Assembly (NCBI RefSeq): GCF_000011485.1
Contig: NC_005071.1
Location: 124,001-188,000, forward strand
Reading direction: 5' to 3'
DNA: 64,000 nt
DNA from: Prochlorococcus marinus str. MIT 9313
GTDB lineage: Bacteria; Cyanobacteriota; Cyanobacteriia; PCC-6307; Cyanobiaceae
Shown: positions 9,780 to 20,629 of the stretch, in pieces
Position numbering within the stretch: position 1 is the stretch's first letter
How the letters are laid out: each line of letters opens with the position of its first letter
Program-made: the position numbers and the translations under genes
Notes under the pieces: generated by a model
Seen by the model: the letters and a program-made list of their open reading frames with translations, nothing else
What the model was told of the DNA's origin: nothing
The model's database searches: none

Positions 9780-10190
9780 ATACGCTTGCCATAGAGTAAG
9801 ATTTTACTGGTTGATGTATGAAATTCTCTATATCCGCAAATGGCAAAATATTATCTCATTTATTATCTGTTTCTTCTTTATTGAGGCCTAGTAGTGAAGC
9901 ATCAAGGTAAACGCTATCTCAGCCTCTAAATTCAGAATTGAATCCGCTGCCTAGCCTTGTGCAAGTAGCGCAGCATTATTTCCATTTCCTCATTAGGAGG
10001 AAGCGTCCCGCAGATTAATTGTAATTAAGTGCTTTTCCCTTCTCCAGTCCTTACTAAAATCCCAAGATTTTCTCCTTTGGAACATCAAATGAAATATTTT
10101 GGAGGGCCAGGTCTCTCGAAAATAATTTCTTACCCCTCTAAGATGTCTATTTCAGCCTGTCTTTGGAGTGCTATATATTATTTCTTATGT
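9780..10190 (-). pseudogene. Decayed paralogue of the polysaccharide-export ATPase
   Basis: The nucleotide sequence here can be lined up by eye, in the same orientation, with the ATPase gene at 1-400. For example, ttgatgtatgaaattctcta (around 9811) matches ttgatctacataatttccta (around 43), and aagcatcaaggtaaacgcta matches atgcattaaggtacacattc. The region covering the signature motif, the exporter-specific middle part and the Walker A neighbourhood can all be followed, but frames are broken by many stops and indels. No matching permease remnant was seen between here and cysE. The left and right ends are approximate. Confidence 0.75.
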
Positions 10191-10336
10191 GTTACCTAGG
10201 TCTAGGCAAGTTAGAACTGTGTTTTTAGCTTCCCTTATCTACTTCGTTGAGAATTTTCATTTTGAATAGTGATTGCCAATGTTTTTGATTATATGTTAGC
10301 CACTCCACTCGCATGCCTCGCCTCTGCTAAAATATT

Positions 10337-11092
10337 TTATATTTTTTTGTCCCCTATATATTCTATAATCTCCTTATCCTTGAGATTCTGCGATTCGCCA
10401 AATAGCTCTTCATTGTAAGAGTTTCCGTCTTTTATTGCTTGCATTTTTCTGCGCATTGTTTCCATATTGGCTTCTAGCAGATCAATCCTTCCCATGAGAT
10501 TTCTTATCACATTGGCTTCTGCATCTGGTAGAGCTGAATGTGCAAGAGGCTCTATTCGCGCGCCACTCTGATGTATTACTCGACCTGGAATGCCCACAAC
10601 CGTGGAGTTGGCTTCCACGTCACTTACCACAACTGATCCCGCACCAATCCGAGTGTTGCTGCCTATGTGAAGTGCTCCAAGTACTTTGGCTCCGGCCCCT
10701 ACTACTACGTTGCTTGCCAGCGTGGGGTGGCGCTTGCCGTGATCTTTGCCTGTGCCACCCAGAGTTACCCCCTGATAAAGCAGGCAACGATCACCTACCT
10801 CCGCTGTTTCGCCGATCACCACGCCCATTCCGTGGTCAATGAAAACACCATTGCCAATTTTCGCTCCTGGGTGGATCTCCACTCCAGTAAGACTTCTGCT
10901 GAAGTGGCTGATGAGGCGAGCTAGCAATTTCATTGGGATCAGCGGCAATCTGGTCGACCAGATTCGATGGCTGAGCCGATGCATCATCAGCGCGTGAACC
11001 CCTGGATAGCAAAGCAGGATCTCAACGAGGCCTCTGGCCGCTGGATCACGCTCACGGATGATCGCAAAGTCTGCGCGGAGATTATTCAGCAT
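10337..11092 (-). CDS. cysE: Serine O-acetyltransferase
   Basis: Acetylates L-serine with acetyl-CoA to give O-acetylserine, the acceptor for sulfide in cysteine synthesis. 251 residues. The N-terminal helical domain has [21 protein letters not shown] and HRLSH. From about residue 70 it forms a left-handed beta-helix of hexapeptide repeats ([18 protein letters not shown]). The catalytic and CoA loop [20 protein letters not shown] is at residues 106-125. The C-terminal 60 residues are coiled-coil-like and charged, which is common in short cyanobacterial CysE. It is transcribed alone, with a 214-base gap to the next minus-strand gene. Confidence 0.95.
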   Translation of the reverse strand: MLNNLRADFAIIRERDPAARGLVEILLCYPGVHALMMHRLSHRIWSTRLPLIPMKLLARLISHFSRSLTGVEIHPGAKIGNGVFIDHGMGVVIGETAEVGDRCLLYQGVTLGGTGKDHGKRHPTLASNVVVGAGAKVLGALHIGSNTRIGAGSVVVSDVEANSTVVGIPGRVIHQSGARIEPLAHSALPDAEANVIRNLMGRIDLLEANMETMRRKMQAIKDGNSYNEELFGESQNLKDKEIIEYIGDKKI

Positions 11093-11306
11093 CGATTCAA
11101 ACTGCTAACACCTCGATTGTGTTTTTGGTCGGCCGACCCTGTCAACAGCCTGCTGAATGGCTTCATGAGATTCCCTGCCCAATCTAGTTGCAGGCAGTAC
11201 AGCCTTGGAAGCGGCTTAAAATCGATAAAAGTGGTTGAATGAGATAAGTTCTTTTTCTGTTCAAAGCAATTGCTTCAGATCTAACTGTTGATTGTTTTGC
11301 TCTTAA

Positions 11307-12296
11307 TCAAGTAGCCAATAGGCCAATTTCCTTGCGTAACTGATCAATCGTATCAGTGCTGAGATAGCTGTCGGCGCAGTGAAGTTGGGGCATTCGTATC
11401 AATTGGGAACGGTTTTGGCGCAGGCTTTGCTCGACGAGGGGCAGGCTGGGGCGATCGCAGAGCACGTGGCTGGCAGCTCGTAGCAGGGCTAGTAGGCGGC
11501 TGCCTACATCCGGTGTAGCTGTCATGAGCAGGAGTTCATTGCCGCGCATGCTGTGCAGGATCACTTCGGCAGCTCTTAGGATCCCTGGGCTAATGCTTAC
11601 CAGCCCCACGCAGCTGCCGGGTCGCAACTCCTTCAGCATGGCGAGCTCTTGGCGGAAGTCATTTAGATCTACTGCGACTGCCCGAACACCGTGGCGTTTG
11701 GCTAGCTCTTCTAGCGGTTGCAGAAAATAGCGGCTGGTCACCACGGTGCCGTTGCTTGAGCTTTCAAGAATGCTTTCCAGCTCCTCCATCGGTACCACCT
11801 CAACTGGAACATCAAGGTGGGGTTCCAGCTCTTCTGCAATGAGCATGGAGGCGCCAATATCCTCTCTCGGAGTGCTTACCAACACTCTTGCCCCGCAGCG
11901 AAGTCGCCAGTCAATTTCTCGAGTTAGCATCTCTCTCGTCTGCTGCAGAGTGCAACCAGCATTGAGCAGACCATCGACGCACTTGCGCACTTCCTGGTCA
12001 AGGTCAGGGGTGCCCCGATTGCGAAAATGGGGAGGGGTTTTGATTTCACGCGGCTTTTGCTGGTCGCGCACGTAGATACCGGAACCAGCCATGGCTTCGA
12101 CGACCCCATCTGTTTCAAGCTGTCGATAGACCTTGCTGATCGTGTTGCGATGAAGGCCAGTTTGCATGGCTAACTGGCGAGTGCTGGGCAGTCTGTGGCC
12201 AGGTGGGTAATGACGTGCGGCGATTGCGAAACAAATCTGGTTGTAAAGCTGGGTCGAAGCTGGAATGTCGCTTTCCTGCTGAATATGGAATCGCAC
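11307..12296 (-). CDS. GntR-family transcriptional regulator
   Basis: 329 residues. Residues 1-75 form a GntR winged helix-turn-helix: PASTQLYNQICFAIAARHYP, then LPSTRQLAMQTGLHRNTISK and a wing around VVEAMAGSGIYV. The rest, about 230 residues, is not the aminotransferase domain of MocR proteins and is only distantly like periplasmic-type ligand folds. It contains VLVSTPREDIGASMLIAEEL and CVGLVSISPGILRAAEVIL. The effector and targets are not visible. It sits between infC and cysE on the same strand with wide gaps, so it is probably a separate transcription unit. Confidence 0.85.
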   Translation of the reverse strand: MRFHIQQESDIPASTQLYNQICFAIAARHYPPGHRLPSTRQLAMQTGLHRNTISKVYRQLETDGVVEAMAGSGIYVRDQQKPREIKTPPHFRNRGTPDLDQEVRKCVDGLLNAGCTLQQTREMLTREIDWRLRCGARVLVSTPREDIGASMLIAEELEPHLDVPVEVVPMEELESILESSSNGTVVTSRYFLQPLEELAKRHGVRAVAVDLNDFRQELAMLKELRPGSCVGLVSISPGILRAAEVILHSMRGNELLLMTATPDVGSRLLALLRAASHVLCDRPSLPLVEQSLRQNRSQLIRMPQLHCADSYLSTDTIDQLRKEIGLLAT

Positions 12297-12727
12297 GCCG
12301 GTAGGCCAGGTCGCAATGCGGCCACCTTAAAGAGCAGGAGGCCTTCGTGACAATCGCGCGTGTGTCCTGTGATGCTGTGACAGTTCGCTGTGGCCCTGGA
12401 ATGGCTCAGCTGGACAGTGGTTTCTTGTTGGGCTCATTTAGAGAATTTGCATACTGCCCGCCTTCCTGCTGCTCTCAGGTCGAATATTTTGAATGGCTGC
12501 AGCGATAGTGGCAATATCTCTTTGGTCCAGTCAAATCTCTGCCTGGGGAGATGTGTAGGCGGGCTGTCCAGGCTTGTACTGGAAACAGCAGGTTTTTGAA
12601 AAAGCGTTGTCGCTAAGGGAATTCAGAGGGGTCGACCCTTCTGAATTGATCGACCAGAACACACTTAGGGGTTCAGCAGGTTGCTCTCAAGGGCTAGCAG
12701 GTGCTTGATTTCTCTGAAGTTAGGGAT
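12297..12727. other. Spacer between infC and the GntR gene
   Basis: About 430 bases without a supportable gene. Open frames on the plus strand are short and not protein-like. It should hold the promoter of the GntR regulator near its left end and the 3' end of the infC transcript near its right end, where an inverted repeat is seen at 12621-12646. Confidence 0.4.
12621..12646 (-). terminator. Hairpin downstream of infC, possible terminator
   Basis: An inverted repeat with 11-base arms and a single mismatch around a TCGA centre (attcagagggg / cccttctgaat). It lies about 80 bases past the infC stop. The T-rich stretch that follows on the minus strand (12594-12602) is some 20 bases away, so the Rho-independent terminator call is tentative. 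Confidence 0.35.
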
Positions 12728-13387
12728 TTATTGATCCTTGTTGAGCTGTGTTTTGGCAGCAGCAGTGGCTCGAGGTGGGGCTGTGATGGTGCGAACCGCA
12801 CGCGTAGGAATTTGGTTTTCCTTATCTGTTTTGATCAGCGGTGTTTTGCGCGGTGTAAGGAACATGATCATGTTCCGACCTTCACGCTTAGGAGCTTGCT
12901 GAATTTCAGCCTGTTCTTCCAGGTCTTTTGCCATACGTCGTAGCAGCGTTTCAGCCAGGGCAGTGTGCTGAATTTCCCGACCCCGGAAGATAACGGTGCA
13001 TTTGACTTTGTCACCAGCCTTGAGGAATCGCACGGCTTGGCCGATGCGCACGTTGTAGTCGTGCTGATCGATTTTGTAGCGCATTTTTACTTCTTTGACT
13101 TCGGTCTGATGCGACTTCTTTTTGGCTTCCTTGGCTTTCTTCTCCTGCTCAAACTTGAATTTGCCGTAATCCATGATTCGGCAAACGGGTGGATCCGCTT
13201 TCTCGCTGACAAGGACCAGATCGAGTTCCCTATCTTTTGCTACATCAAGGGCTTCTTCCCTGTTGATCACCCCGAGCTGAGTTCCGTCTGCGTCAACGAC
13301 CCGCAACTTGGGATAATTGATGCGGTCATTAATGTTGGGGAGCTCCCTGACGGGTGCGCGACGGTCAAAACGAGGACGTGGTGGCAT
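12728..13387 (-). CDS. infC: Translation initiation factor IF-3
   Basis: Binds the 30S subunit and checks the start codon-initiator tRNA pairing. 219 residues: N-terminal domain ([20 protein letters not shown], 20-85), a Lys-rich linker helix ([18 protein letters not shown]), and a C-terminal domain with [18 protein letters not shown] and [21 protein letters not shown] 35-residue, Thr/Ala/Arg-rich tail follows, longer than in E. coli. The start is a normal ATG at 13385-13387, not the AUU used for self-repression in enteric bacteria. It is followed by a wide gap and preceded by miaA on the same strand. Confidence 0.95.
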   Translation of the reverse strand: MPPRPRFDRRAPVRELPNINDRINYPKLRVVDADGTQLGVINREEALDVAKDRELDLVLVSEKADPPVCRIMDYGKFKFEQEKKAKEAKKKSHQTEVKEVKMRYKIDQHDYNVRIGQAVRFLKAGDKVKCTVIFRGREIQHTALAETLLRRMAKDLEEQAEIQQAPKREGRNMIMFLTPRKTPLIKTDKENQIPTRAVRTITAPPRATAAAKTQLNKDQ

Positions 13388-13449
13388 TCAGTGAGATAAG
13401 GGAATAGAGCAGACGACAAGGAGACCAGAAGGTTTTATGTCTGCACCCT

Positions 13450-14349
13450 TCACCTTAGACCCGCTTGAATCAGTGATAGCGCTTCGCTCAGCGGTTCCTC
13501 ACCTTTGAGCCAATAGGGGTGATGTTGTCTGCGGAACCATGTGCGCTGACGCTTGGCGAACTGTTGAGTACGACGTGTGGTCAGGGCGATGGCCTGTTCA
13601 CGGTTGAGGAGGCCTTGAATCACCTTTAGTGCTTCCCCATAGCCAATCGTTTGCAGCAAGGGCAGATCGGTGTCGTAGCAATGACTCAAGTGTTCGGTTT
13701 CTTCGATGAGACCATTGGCATAGAGCTGTGTTGTGCGATGGCCAATGCGTTCGCGGAGGTTGTGTGGGTCGAGGCCTAGTTCCAGCACGCGCCAAGGGGG
13801 TGGGCTTGAGCCTTGTTGAGTGGTGATCGGTTTGCCAGTGGCATAAACCACTTCCAGACCCCTTTGAGTGCGCATGGCATCAGCAGGGGAAATTCGGTTG
13901 GCAGCGGTGGGATCGGCGGCTTGAAGTAGGTGGTGGCAGGTGCGTTGGCCTAGCTCGCCTAACTGCTTGCGGAGTTCTGGCTGGGGTGGCACTGCGGGTG
14001 GGCGCAGCCCACAAGTGAGAGCTTTGAGATAAAGACCACTGCCGCCAACTAGAAATGGCATGTTTTGTTCCCTTAGCTTTTGCGCAAGGATCAGTTGCGC
14101 GGCTGCCTGAAATTCCTGCAGGGTGATTGGTTGATCTGGGCGACGAAGATCAATCAGGTGATGCTGCACACGCCGCTGCTGTTCTTTGGTTGGCTTGGCG
14201 GTGCCAACGTCCATGCCGATGTAGAGCTGGCGGGAATCCACATTGAGCACGCTCAGCTTCAGCTGTTCTGCCAGCTGTAAGGCCAGGCATGTTTTGCCGC
14301 TTGCTGTGGGCCCTAGCAGCGCAATCAGAAGCGGCTTAGAGGCGGGCAT
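13450..14349 (-). CDS. miaA: tRNA dimethylallyltransferase
   Basis: Transfers a dimethylallyl group to N6 of A37 in tRNAs reading UNN codons. 299 residues. The P-loop [14 protein letters not shown] is at about residues 11-24, the substrate loop [19 protein letters not shown] comes next, and then [10 protein letters not shown] and [15 protein letters not shown]. The catalytic QRTWFRRQ segment lies near the C-terminus ([15 protein letters not shown]). It diverges from gyrB, and the 178-base gap between the two starts must hold both promoters. Confidence 0.95.
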   Translation of the reverse strand: MPASKPLLIALLGPTASGKTCLALQLAEQLKLSVLNVDSRQLYIGMDVGTAKPTKEQQRRVQHHLIDLRRPDQPITLQEFQAAAQLILAQKLREQNMPFLVGGSGLYLKALTCGLRPPAVPPQPELRKQLGELGQRTCHHLLQAADPTAANRISPADAMRTQRGLEVVYATGKPITTQQGSSPPPWRVLELGLDPHNLRERIGHRTTQLYANGLIEETEHLSHCYDTDLPLLQTIGYGEALKVIQGLLNREQAIALTTRRTQQFAKRQRTWFRRQHHPYWLKGEEPLSEALSLIQAGLR

Positions 14350-14527
14350 GAGCAGCTGTGATGGGTGTCATGTCAGCAACGTTTAGGTCCGTCCCTTTTG
14401 AGCAATGACGCTTCAGTGACCGTTGTAAGCGCCAGTGGTGAGCCAGTGGTAAAATGAGCTTGCCAGGTCGAGGTTTCTCGCCGATGAGGCCTCTTAGAAC
14501 AACCCTTCCTGGCTGCGGATTTATTGA

Positions 14528-16494
<1,967 letters not shown>

Positions 16495-16495
<1 letters not shown>

Positions 16496-16821
16496 TGGGT
16501 GTTGTGCTCCGTTGGGGGTGGGTCTTAGGGGTGGCCTTGCTAGCTCCTGCAGCCTTGCCGGCTGGTGGGGGTGAGCGTCGGCAGCCAGAAATTCGTCGTT
16601 CTGATAGCTCAGGACCTTTGTTTGCTGGGACAAGCTGTGAATTGCGAGTTAGCCCTTTGGCTGTGGCTCCCAGCTTGCGAAGATTGGCTGTTGGCACCCC
16701 CTTGAATGTGCTCCGTCGCTGGCATGGTGAAGATGGTAAGGACTGGCTGCAAGTACAGATCGCCTCGGGTAGCGGGGAGTGCTTGGCCGGGGTTGTGAGG
16801 CGTGGCTGGCTCAATGTCTGA
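16495..16821 (+). CDS. Small exported SH3-like protein
   Basis: 108 residues starting in the gyrB stop codon (TGATG). The first 25 residues look like a signal peptide (hydrophobic core [14 protein letters not shown], then Gly-rich). The remainder contains [20 protein letters not shown] and [10 protein letters not shown], which resembles a bacterial SH3 domain of the kind found in cell-wall-associated proteins. Two cysteines (in SCELRV and ECLAG) could form a disulfide. The function is unknown. It is conserved in context with gyrB and fluC genes only as far as this window shows. Confidence 0.7.
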
Positions 16822-17209
16822 TCTGGCGTTGCCAGCATGGCAGGCTTCACTGGTAGCCATAGGCGCTGTGCCAGGAGCTTGGTTGCGCCTCAGAGTGGTG
16901 AACCACCTTGAGCCGATGGTGCCGAGGAAGCACTGGGGCACTTTTGCGGTGAACATGGTTGCTGCTTTCGCTCTTGGCTTGGTCTTGGCCTTGCAGGCCA
17001 AATGTGCACCAGAAAGTGGAGCATCGCCTTTGATCTTGTTGATTGGTGTGGGCTTCTTCGGCTCTCTCAGCACCTTTTCGACTTTTGCGGTAGAGGTGCT
17101 CAATACCTTGCGAGAGCATCGCTGGAGTGAGGCCCTAGTGCTTGCTGTGGGCTCGATCTTGGGAGGTCTCTTGGCTGTAGCTGCAGGGGTTGGGCTGGCT
17201 AATGGCTAA
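16814..17209 (+). CDS. crcB: Fluoride channel subunit FluC/CrcB, first copy
   Basis: Membrane protein that lets fluoride leave the cell passively. The ATG at 16814 overlaps the previous gene by 8 bases and gives 131 residues. Family marks are [13 protein letters not shown], the pore Asn in [15 protein letters not shown], and the [15 protein letters not shown] break. Four helices are predicted. It overlaps a second homologue by 8 bases. Pairs like this form heterodimeric channels in some bacteria (established for related systems), so the two probably act together. Confidence 0.88.
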   Translation: MSDLALPAWQASLVAIGAVPGAWLRLRVVNHLEPMVPRKHWGTFAVNMVAAFALGLVLALQAKCAPESGASPLILLIGVGFFGSLSTFSTFAVEVLNTLREHRWSEALVLAVGSILGGLLAVAAGVGLANG

Positions 17210-17576
17210 TCCGACGCAACCCTTGCCCAATCAATGGAATGAGATGTGGCTGGTGGCTTTTGGGGCTGTGCCTGGGGCTTTAGTTCGCTGGCAGGTTCAG
17301 AACGACTTGCTGGTGAATGTGATTGGAGCTGCCATTTTGGGGTTGGTGGTTGGTTTGCCGTTCCGTCCAAGCCGTCAGTTGTTGCTGGGGGTGGGTTTCT
17401 GTGGTTCTCTCACCACTTTCAGCAGCTGGATGGTGGAATGCAGCACCCTGATCTCTCAGGGGGCTTGGTTGTCAGCGCTGGGATTGATTGGTTTAACCAT
17501 GGGCTTAGGTCTTGGTGTTGCAGCCCTTGGTTTTTTGATTGGTTGGCAGTTCAGGCCATCAGGGCTTGGTCGATAG
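17202..17576 (+). CDS. crcB: Fluoride channel subunit FluC/CrcB, second copy
   Basis: The ATG at 17202 lies inside the end of the first copy (8-base overlap) and gives 124 residues. It has [26 protein letters not shown] and [16 protein letters not shown], the same landmarks as its partner but shorter and more diverged, and four hydrophobic segments. Its last 26 bases overlap the 3' end of the convergent glutathione peroxidase gene. Functional pairing with copy one is inferred from the tandem arrangement. Confidence 0.87.
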   Translation: MANPTQPLPNQWNEMWLVAFGAVPGALVRWQVQNDLLVNVIGAAILGLVVGLPFRPSRQLLLGVGFCGSLTTFSSWMVECSTLISQGAWLSALGLIGLTMGLGLGVAALGFLIGWQFRPSGLGR

Positions 17577-18036
17577 CTGCCTTGAGCTCAGTGCTTTCAG
17601 GTTCCACGCCGCTCTTGAAACGTTTGAGCACGGTGCCGTCCTTACCCACAAGAAACTTTTCGAAGTTCCAGGCCACATCTCCTGCTGGTTCAGTTTGATT
17701 GAGGGTGGTGTAGGGCTCGGTGGTTTTGCCCATGGCGTGCACCTTGTCAAACAATTCGAAGCTGGCGCCGTAGGTGGTGGAACAGAAGCTCTTGATCTCC
17801 TCGAGGGTGCCGGGCTCCTGGGCGCCAAAGTCGTTGCAAGGAAAGCCCAGCACCTTTAGTCCCTGAGGGCCGTATGTGTTTTGCAGCGCCTGCAGGCCTT
17901 TGTATTGCTTGGTAAATCCACATCGGCTGGCCACATTCACGATTAACAGCACCGTGCCGCTGTATTCGCTGAGGGACTTCTCAGCACCCTCTGGAGTGCG
18001 AACCACAATCTGGCTGATGTTGATGGCCATGGACAT
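17551..18036 (-). CDS. Glutathione peroxidase family protein
   Basis: Reduces hydroperoxides through a cysteine in the selenocysteine position. 161 residues, thioredoxin fold. The signature VNVASRCGFTKQYKGLQAL carries the catalytic Cys. LGFPCNDFGAQEPGTLEEI and the conserved WNFEKFLVGKDG (Gln and Trp of the active site nearby) follow. Non-animal enzymes of this type usually use thioredoxin rather than glutathione, so the name describes the family, not the reductant. It overlaps the convergent fluC gene by 26 bases. Confidence 0.92.
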   Translation of the reverse strand: MSMAINISQIVVRTPEGAEKSLSEYSGTVLLIVNVASRCGFTKQYKGLQALQNTYGPQGLKVLGFPCNDFGAQEPGTLEEIKSFCSTTYGASFELFDKVHAMGKTTEPYTTLNQTEPAGDVAWNFEKFLVGKDGTVLKRFKSGVEPESTELKAAIDQALMA

Positions 18037-18105
18037 TTGGTTTTGTCTTCAAGACCCTAGCGAGGACCATTCGCCATACAGTGTGCTCGCCTTGACGGTT
18101 GGCCG

Positions 18106-19527
18106 ATGAACGAGGCAACGGGGGCAACCAGTCCGGAGGCGGCCGTCGTCAGCGGCTCTGACCTGGTGGACTTGGTGGCCCAGCAGCTGCAAGCGCTGTT
18201 GTCAGCAGGCAATTATGACGCCGTGAAGATGCTGCTTCATCCGGTGCAACCGGTTGACATCGCTGAAGCCATTGGCATTTTGCCTCGCACCCTGCAGGCT
18301 CTGGCCTTCCGCTTGCTCAGCAAGGACGAGGCCATTGAGGTTTACGAATACCTAGAGCCTGCTGTTCAGCAGAGTCTGCTGGAACGCCTTCGCTCTGGTG
18401 AGGTGCTCGAGTTGGTGGAGGAGATGTCCCCCGATGACCGGGTGCGATTGTTTGATGAGCTGCCTGCCAAGGTGGTGCGACGATTGCTGGCAGAACTGAG
18501 TCCAGCAGAGCGACGGGTCACTGCTCAGTTGCTTGGTTACGAGCCTGAAACCGCTGGTCGTTTGATGACGACCGAGTTTATTGACCTCAAGGAATTTCAC
18601 AGTGCAGCTCAGGCTCTCACGATTGTGAGGCGTCGAGCTCCTGACACGGAGACGATTTATAGCCTCTATGTGACTGATGGCGAGCGCCACCTGACCGGGA
18701 TCCTTTCATTGCGAGATCTCGTGACTGCTGAGCCGGAGGCACGCATCGGGGATGTGATGACCCGCGATGTGGTGAATGTGCGCACCGACACAGATCAAGA
18801 GGAGGTGGCCCGAGCGATTCAGAGATACGATTTTTTGGCTGTCCCAGTTGTGGATCGAGAACAGCGATTGGTAGGGATCGTCACCGTCGATGACGTGATT
18901 GACGTGATTGAACAGGAGGCTACACGCGATCTTTATGCCGCTGGAGCTGTGCAGGCGGGGGATGAAGACGACTATTTCCAGAGCAATTTGTTGGTTGTTG
19001 CGCGTCGTCGAGTGGTTTGGCTGGCTGTATTGGTGGTAGCGAATGGCTTTACTAGTCAAGTGATTGCCATGAACGACGATGTGCTGAAGCATGTTGTGCT
19101 GTTGGCGGCGTTCATCCCGTTGTTGATCGGTACGGGCGGCAACGTTGGCGCTCAGAGTTCCACTGTGGTGATTCGAGGTCTTAGTACTCAGCGCATCCAG
19201 GCTCTTGGTCGCATGAAGGCGGTGTTGCGTGAGGCCATGGCGGGCGGGATTTTGGGTTTGTTGATGTTGCTTGTGGTTGTTCCCTTTGCTTGGTGGCGGG
19301 GTGAAAGTCTTCTTGTGGGTGCAGCAGTAGGGATCAGCCTGATGGCGATCACTACTCTGGCTGCTACGGCTGGAGCTGCTTTGCCTTTGTTGTTCGATCG
19401 AATGGGTTTGGATCCCGCCCTGATGTCGGCTCCCTTTATTACGACAGCAACTGATGTGGCTGGGGTCTTTATCTATTTGCGGACAGCGGCTTGGCTGCTT
19501 CAGCAAACAAATGGCATAGCGTTCTAG
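18106..19527 (+). CDS. mgtE: Magnesium transporter MgtE
   Basis: Mg2+ channel gated by its own cytoplasmic domain. 473 residues: a helical N domain (about 30-140) with superhelical repeats such as LVEEMSPDDRVRLFDELPAK, two CBS domains (about 150-270, containing GILSLRDLVTAEPEARIGDV and VDREQRLVGIVTVDDVIDV), a connecting helix, and five membrane helices from about 300. The pore region has GTGGNVGAQSSTVVIRGLST, the family hallmark. The transcription unit looks single. A six-base-pair hairpin begins in its stop codon. Confidence 0.95.
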   Translation: MNEATGATSPEAAVVSGSDLVDLVAQQLQALLSAGNYDAVKMLLHPVQPVDIAEAIGILPRTLQALAFRLLSKDEAIEVYEYLEPAVQQSLLERLRSGEVLELVEEMSPDDRVRLFDELPAKVVRRLLAELSPAERRVTAQLLGYEPETAGRLMTTEFIDLKEFHSAAQALTIVRRRAPDTETIYSLYVTDGERHLTGILSLRDLVTAEPEARIGDVMTRDVVNVRTDTDQEEVARAIQRYDFLAVPVVDREQRLVGIVTVDDVIDVIEQEATRDLYAAGAVQAGDEDDYFQSNLLVVARRRVVWLAVLVVANGFTSQVIAMNDDVLKHVVLLAAFIPLLIGTGGNVGAQSSTVVIRGLSTQRIQALGRMKAVLREAMAGGILGLLMLLVVVPFAWWRGESLLVGAAVGISLMAITTLAATAGAALPLLFDRMGLDPALMSAPFITTATDVAGVFIYLRTAAWLLQQTNGIAF

Positions 19528-19621
19528 GTAGTTCTACCTATGCATTCTGCTGAGGTGGGTTTCCCGTAGTGTCTTTTGGGCCACTTGGAGGGTAAGCTTT
19601 ACAAAACGCAATAGAGTTGTC

Positions 19622-20629
19622 GTGGCCGACTCCGCAGCCTCCAAATCCCTTGTTAAACCAGCGGTTGTGCCTGCTCGTCAGTTGCCCGCAGATGTCGACC
19701 TGGTGCGTTCGTACCTGCGCGATATCGGTCGAGTGCCGCTGCTGAGCCATGAGCAGGAGATCACGCTGGGTCGTCAGGTGCAGGAGTTGATGTCTTTAGA
19801 GCAGCTTGAGTCTGAACTGGAAGGTCAAACAGGTGAGCCAGCGAGTCGTAAAGAGCTAGCGAAGGCAGCTGGCTTGAGTGAGTTGCAGCTCAAGAAGAAG
19901 TTGCAGAGCGGACGACGTGCGAAGGAGCGGATGGTGTCTGCGAACCTGCGCTTAGTGGTGAGTGTTGCCAAGAAGTACACCAAACGGAATATGGAGCTAC
20001 TTGATTTGATCCAAGAGGGAACGATCGGCTTGGTGAGGGGAGTAGAGAAGTTCGACCCAACCCGTGGCTACAAGTTTTCGACCTATGCGTATTGGTGGAT
20101 TCGTCAGGGGATCACGCGTGCGATTGCGGAGAAGAGCCGGACGATCCGTCTGCCGATCCATATCACGGAGATGCTGAACAAGCTCAAGAAAGGCCAGCGA
20201 GAATTAAGTCAGGAGATGGGGCGCACGCCAACAGTGAGCGAACTTGCAGAGTTTGTGGAGTTGCCCGAGGAGGAGGTGAAGGATCTGATGTGCCGTGCCC
20301 GTCAGCCGATGAGTTTGGAGATGAAGGTGGGAGATGGGGATGAAACGGAGTTGCTTGAGTTGCTTGCCGGGGAAGAGGAGTTACCGAGTGAGAAGGTGGA
20401 AGTGGATTGCATGAAAGGCGATTTACGTACCTTGCTAGAAAAGTTGCCCGAGCTGCAGGGTCGTGTGCTGCGGATGCGTTATGGAATCGACGGAGGGGAG
20501 CCGATGAACCTCACCGGGATTGGCCGCATCCTCGACATCAGTCGTGATCGTGTTCGCAATCTGGAGCGCCATGGACTCAATGGTCTGCGCCAGTTGAGTG
20601 AAACGGTTGAGGCCTATGCGGCTTGCTGA
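19622..20629 (+). CDS. RNA polymerase sigma factor, sigma-70 group 2
   Basis: 335 residues beginning at a GTG. Region 1.2 is VDLVRSYLRDIGRVPLLSHE. Region 2 has ANLRLVVSVAKKYTKRNMEL, LIQEGTIGLVRGVEKFDPTR and FSTYAYWWIRQGITRAIAEK. Region 3 has IRLPIHITEMLNKLKK, and region 4 ends with MNLTGIGRILDISRDRVRNL. It lacks the long N-terminal region 1.1 of the principal factor, so it belongs with the cyanobacterial group 2 factors (SigB/C/D/E type) used in light, nutrient and stress responses. The exact subtype was not determined. Its last 16 bases overlap the convergent hydrolase gene. Confidence 0.93.
   Translation: MADSAASKSLVKPAVVPARQLPADVDLVRSYLRDIGRVPLLSHEQEITLGRQVQELMSLEQLESELEGQTGEPASRKELAKAAGLSELQLKKKLQSGRRAKERMVSANLRLVVSVAKKYTKRNMELLDLIQEGTIGLVRGVEKFDPTRGYKFSTYAYWWIRQGITRAIAEKSRTIRLPIHITEMLNKLKKGQRELSQEMGRTPTVSELAEFVELPEEEVKDLMCRARQPMSLEMKVGDGDETELLELLAGEEELPSEKVEVDCMKGDLRTLLEKLPELQGRVLRMRYGIDGGEPMNLTGIGRILDISRDRVRNLERHGLNGLRQLSETVEAYAAC

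Noticed and set aside
19525-19540. Six-base-pair hairpin at the mgtE stop codon
   Set aside because: Too short and without a T run; not called as a terminator.
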